Shown: piece by piece, positions 5,792-6,580 of the stretch
Layout of the letters: every line of letters begins with the position of its first letter
Position numbering within the stretch: position 1 is the first letter of the stretch
Source: Methanomassiliicoccales archaeon
GTDB lineage: Archaea > Thermoplasmatota > Thermoplasmata > Methanomassiliicoccales > UBA472
Direction: 5' to 3'
DNA length: 6,580 nucleotides
NCBI GenBank assembly: GCA_013329565.1
Contig: DUJZ01000006.1
Coordinates: 1 to 6,580, forward strand
Notes under the pieces: model-generated
Seen by the model: the letters and a program-made list of their open reading frames with translations, nothing else
Database searches by the model: none
What the model was told of the DNA's origin: nothing
Program-made: the position numbers and the translations under genes

Positions 5792-5832
5792 ATAAACATC
5801 AGTTTATCTAAATATAAGTGCATAAACTTATA
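5792..5832 (+). promoter_or_regulatory. ATAAAC palindromes and TATA region of the regulator gene
   Basis: ATAAAC-ATCA-GTTTAT (5792-5807) is a perfect inverted repeat. A second, longer one has TATAAGT (5813-5819), six-base spacer and ACTTATA (5826-5832). The ATAAAC element recurs at 5822-5827, so it occurs three times (two direct 30 bases apart, one inverted). The right arm ACTTATA could itself be the TATA box, with a transcript start near 5855; an upstream AAATATA (5810-5816) is an alternative. Overlap of palindrome and TATA is the layout expected of autorepression (inferred). Confidence 0.5.
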
Positions 5833-5855
5833 CGTCTTGGTCATTATTATACATC

Positions 5856-5860
5856 GGTGA
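5856..5860 (+). promoter_or_regulatory. Shine-Dalgarno of the regulator gene
   Basis: GGTGA, part of the archaeal anti-16S consensus GGAGGTGA, sits three bases before the ATG at 5864 and supports that start. Confidence 0.5.
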
Positions 5861-5863
5861 GAG

Positions 5864-6580
5864 ATGCCGACCAAAGAGGATGTGGTTAGCAAGGAGATCA
5901 TTCATCTCAAGCAGAAGGTGGACGAGATGGGGCTGGAGCTTCGCTACATAACCACCCTCCTGCAGAGATCGCAAGGTTCTGATCCCAGAAGCCCGGAGCT
6001 GTTCGATCTGCTGAGGGACGAGGCCCGGAAGAAGGCAGAGACACGTTTGGACGCGGGGATGGCCAAGAGATGCGATATGCGACCGGAGTGCCGGCAAAGG
6101 TTCATGGATCTCCTGGATGAGAACCTTGACCTTCTTGACCGGCCGCGGGTGACCGAGGAGGACCTCGACCGGCAAACGGACAAATTGGAAGCCCTCAAGT
6201 CCCAGGCCGTGACGGGAAGGTGCGACGGATGTTTCCGCGAGGTCGGCTCGCTCTTTCAGGACCAGGCCGAGCTGATGCGCCAGCTGCGGTTGTATCGCAG
6301 CAAGGAGGAGATCAGGGACAGCATCGACATCATGCCGGAAGATATCATCGTCCGCGACCTGCTGGAACCTTTGTCCAATCCGCAGCGCATGGTGATAATG
6401 AAGGCGCTAAGCCGGTCCCAGCGATCGTTCACCGAGCTGTCGTCGCTCACCAACCTGAGAGGGGGGAACCTTCTGTTCCATTTGCAGAGGCTAACCGGTA
6501 CAGGAATGGTCTTCCAGAGGGGCGGACGTGGAGATTACGCTCTCACCCCCAAAGGCCAAAGGTCCCTGGAGACCGTGAAC
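5864..6580 (+). CDS. Winged-helix (ArsR-like) transcriptional regulator with a four-cysteine sensor region (3' end outside window)
   Basis: The frame is open for 239 residues to the right edge. Residues about 165-235 form an ArsR-type winged helix: LLEPLSNPQRMVIMKAL (166-182) is the characteristic first helix, FTELSSLTNL (189-198) and the GNLLFHLQRL segment (201-210) the helix-turn-helix, and GRGDYALTPKG (221-231) the wing. The N-terminal part is helical and charged, with a possible short coiled coil at about 8-34. Between them lie C70-x5-C76 and C120-x2-C123, which could bind a metal, Fe-S cluster or act as thiol switch; this is inferred from spacing only. It follows the corrinoid gene after a terminator and has its own promoter with palindromes over the TATA region, suggesting autoregulation. 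ArsR-like regulators next to methyltransferase and corrinoid genes are known in methylotrophic methanogens, which makes control of methylotrophy genes a reasonable guess. The C-terminus, and any further domain, is not seen. Confidence 0.8.
   Translation, partial: MPTKEDVVSKEIIHLKQKVDEMGLELRYITTLLQRSQGSDPRSPELFDLLRDEARKKAETRLDAGMAKRCDMRPECRQRFMDLLDENLDLLDRPRVTEEDLDRQTDKLEALKSQAVTGRCDGCFREVGSLFQDQAELMRQLRLYRSKEEIRDSIDIMPEDIIVRDLLEPLSNPQRMVIMKALSRSQRSFTELSSLTNLRGGNLLFHLQRLTGTGMVFQRGGRGDYALTPKGQRSLETVN

Overview
The window looks like part of an archaeal chromosome from a methylotrophic methanogen, most likely a member of the Methanomassiliicoccales or a relative within Thermoplasmatota. This rests on four things: GC-rich coding DNA separated by AT-rich spacers, TATA-type promoter elements about 26 bases upstream of probable transcript starts, archaeal-type families (RecJ-like DHH nuclease, SbcD-related phosphoesterase), and a methyltransferase-type corrinoid protein. 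No rRNA, tRNA or pyrrolysine gene is present, so the lineage is inferred.

Left part (1-2706): two nuclease genes run leftward as an overlapping pair, an RNase H-like/DnaQ-fold exonuclease followed by a RecJ-like DHH phosphoesterase that leaves the window. Divergent from them is a calcineurin-like phosphoesterase of the SbcD-related archaeal family. The short divergent spacer holds a good TATA element whose spacing predicts leaderless transcription of the exonuclease.

Middle (2732-4949): a nucleotide-sugar epimerase of the extended SDR family, a 30-residue rubredoxin-like zinc-knuckle gene that is easily missed, and a radical SAM enzyme of the AmrS (AmmeMemoRadiSam) type that overlaps the small gene by 14 bases. 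The AMMECR1 and Memo partners are not in the window.

Right part (4950-6580): a corrinoid protein gene with a strong Shine-Dalgarno, a TATA box, two palindromes just upstream and an intrinsic-type terminator. An AT-rich spacer with repeated ATAAAC palindromes follows, then a winged-helix regulator carrying four cysteines that leaves the right edge. No methyltransferase gene accompanies the corrinoid protein. The most interesting part is this corrinoid/regulator pair with its two unrelated sets of operator-like palindromes; the rubredoxin-like microgene fused by overlap to the radical SAM gene comes next. All seven larger genes belong to recognisable families, so any novelty lies in the small gene, the regulation and the pairings.
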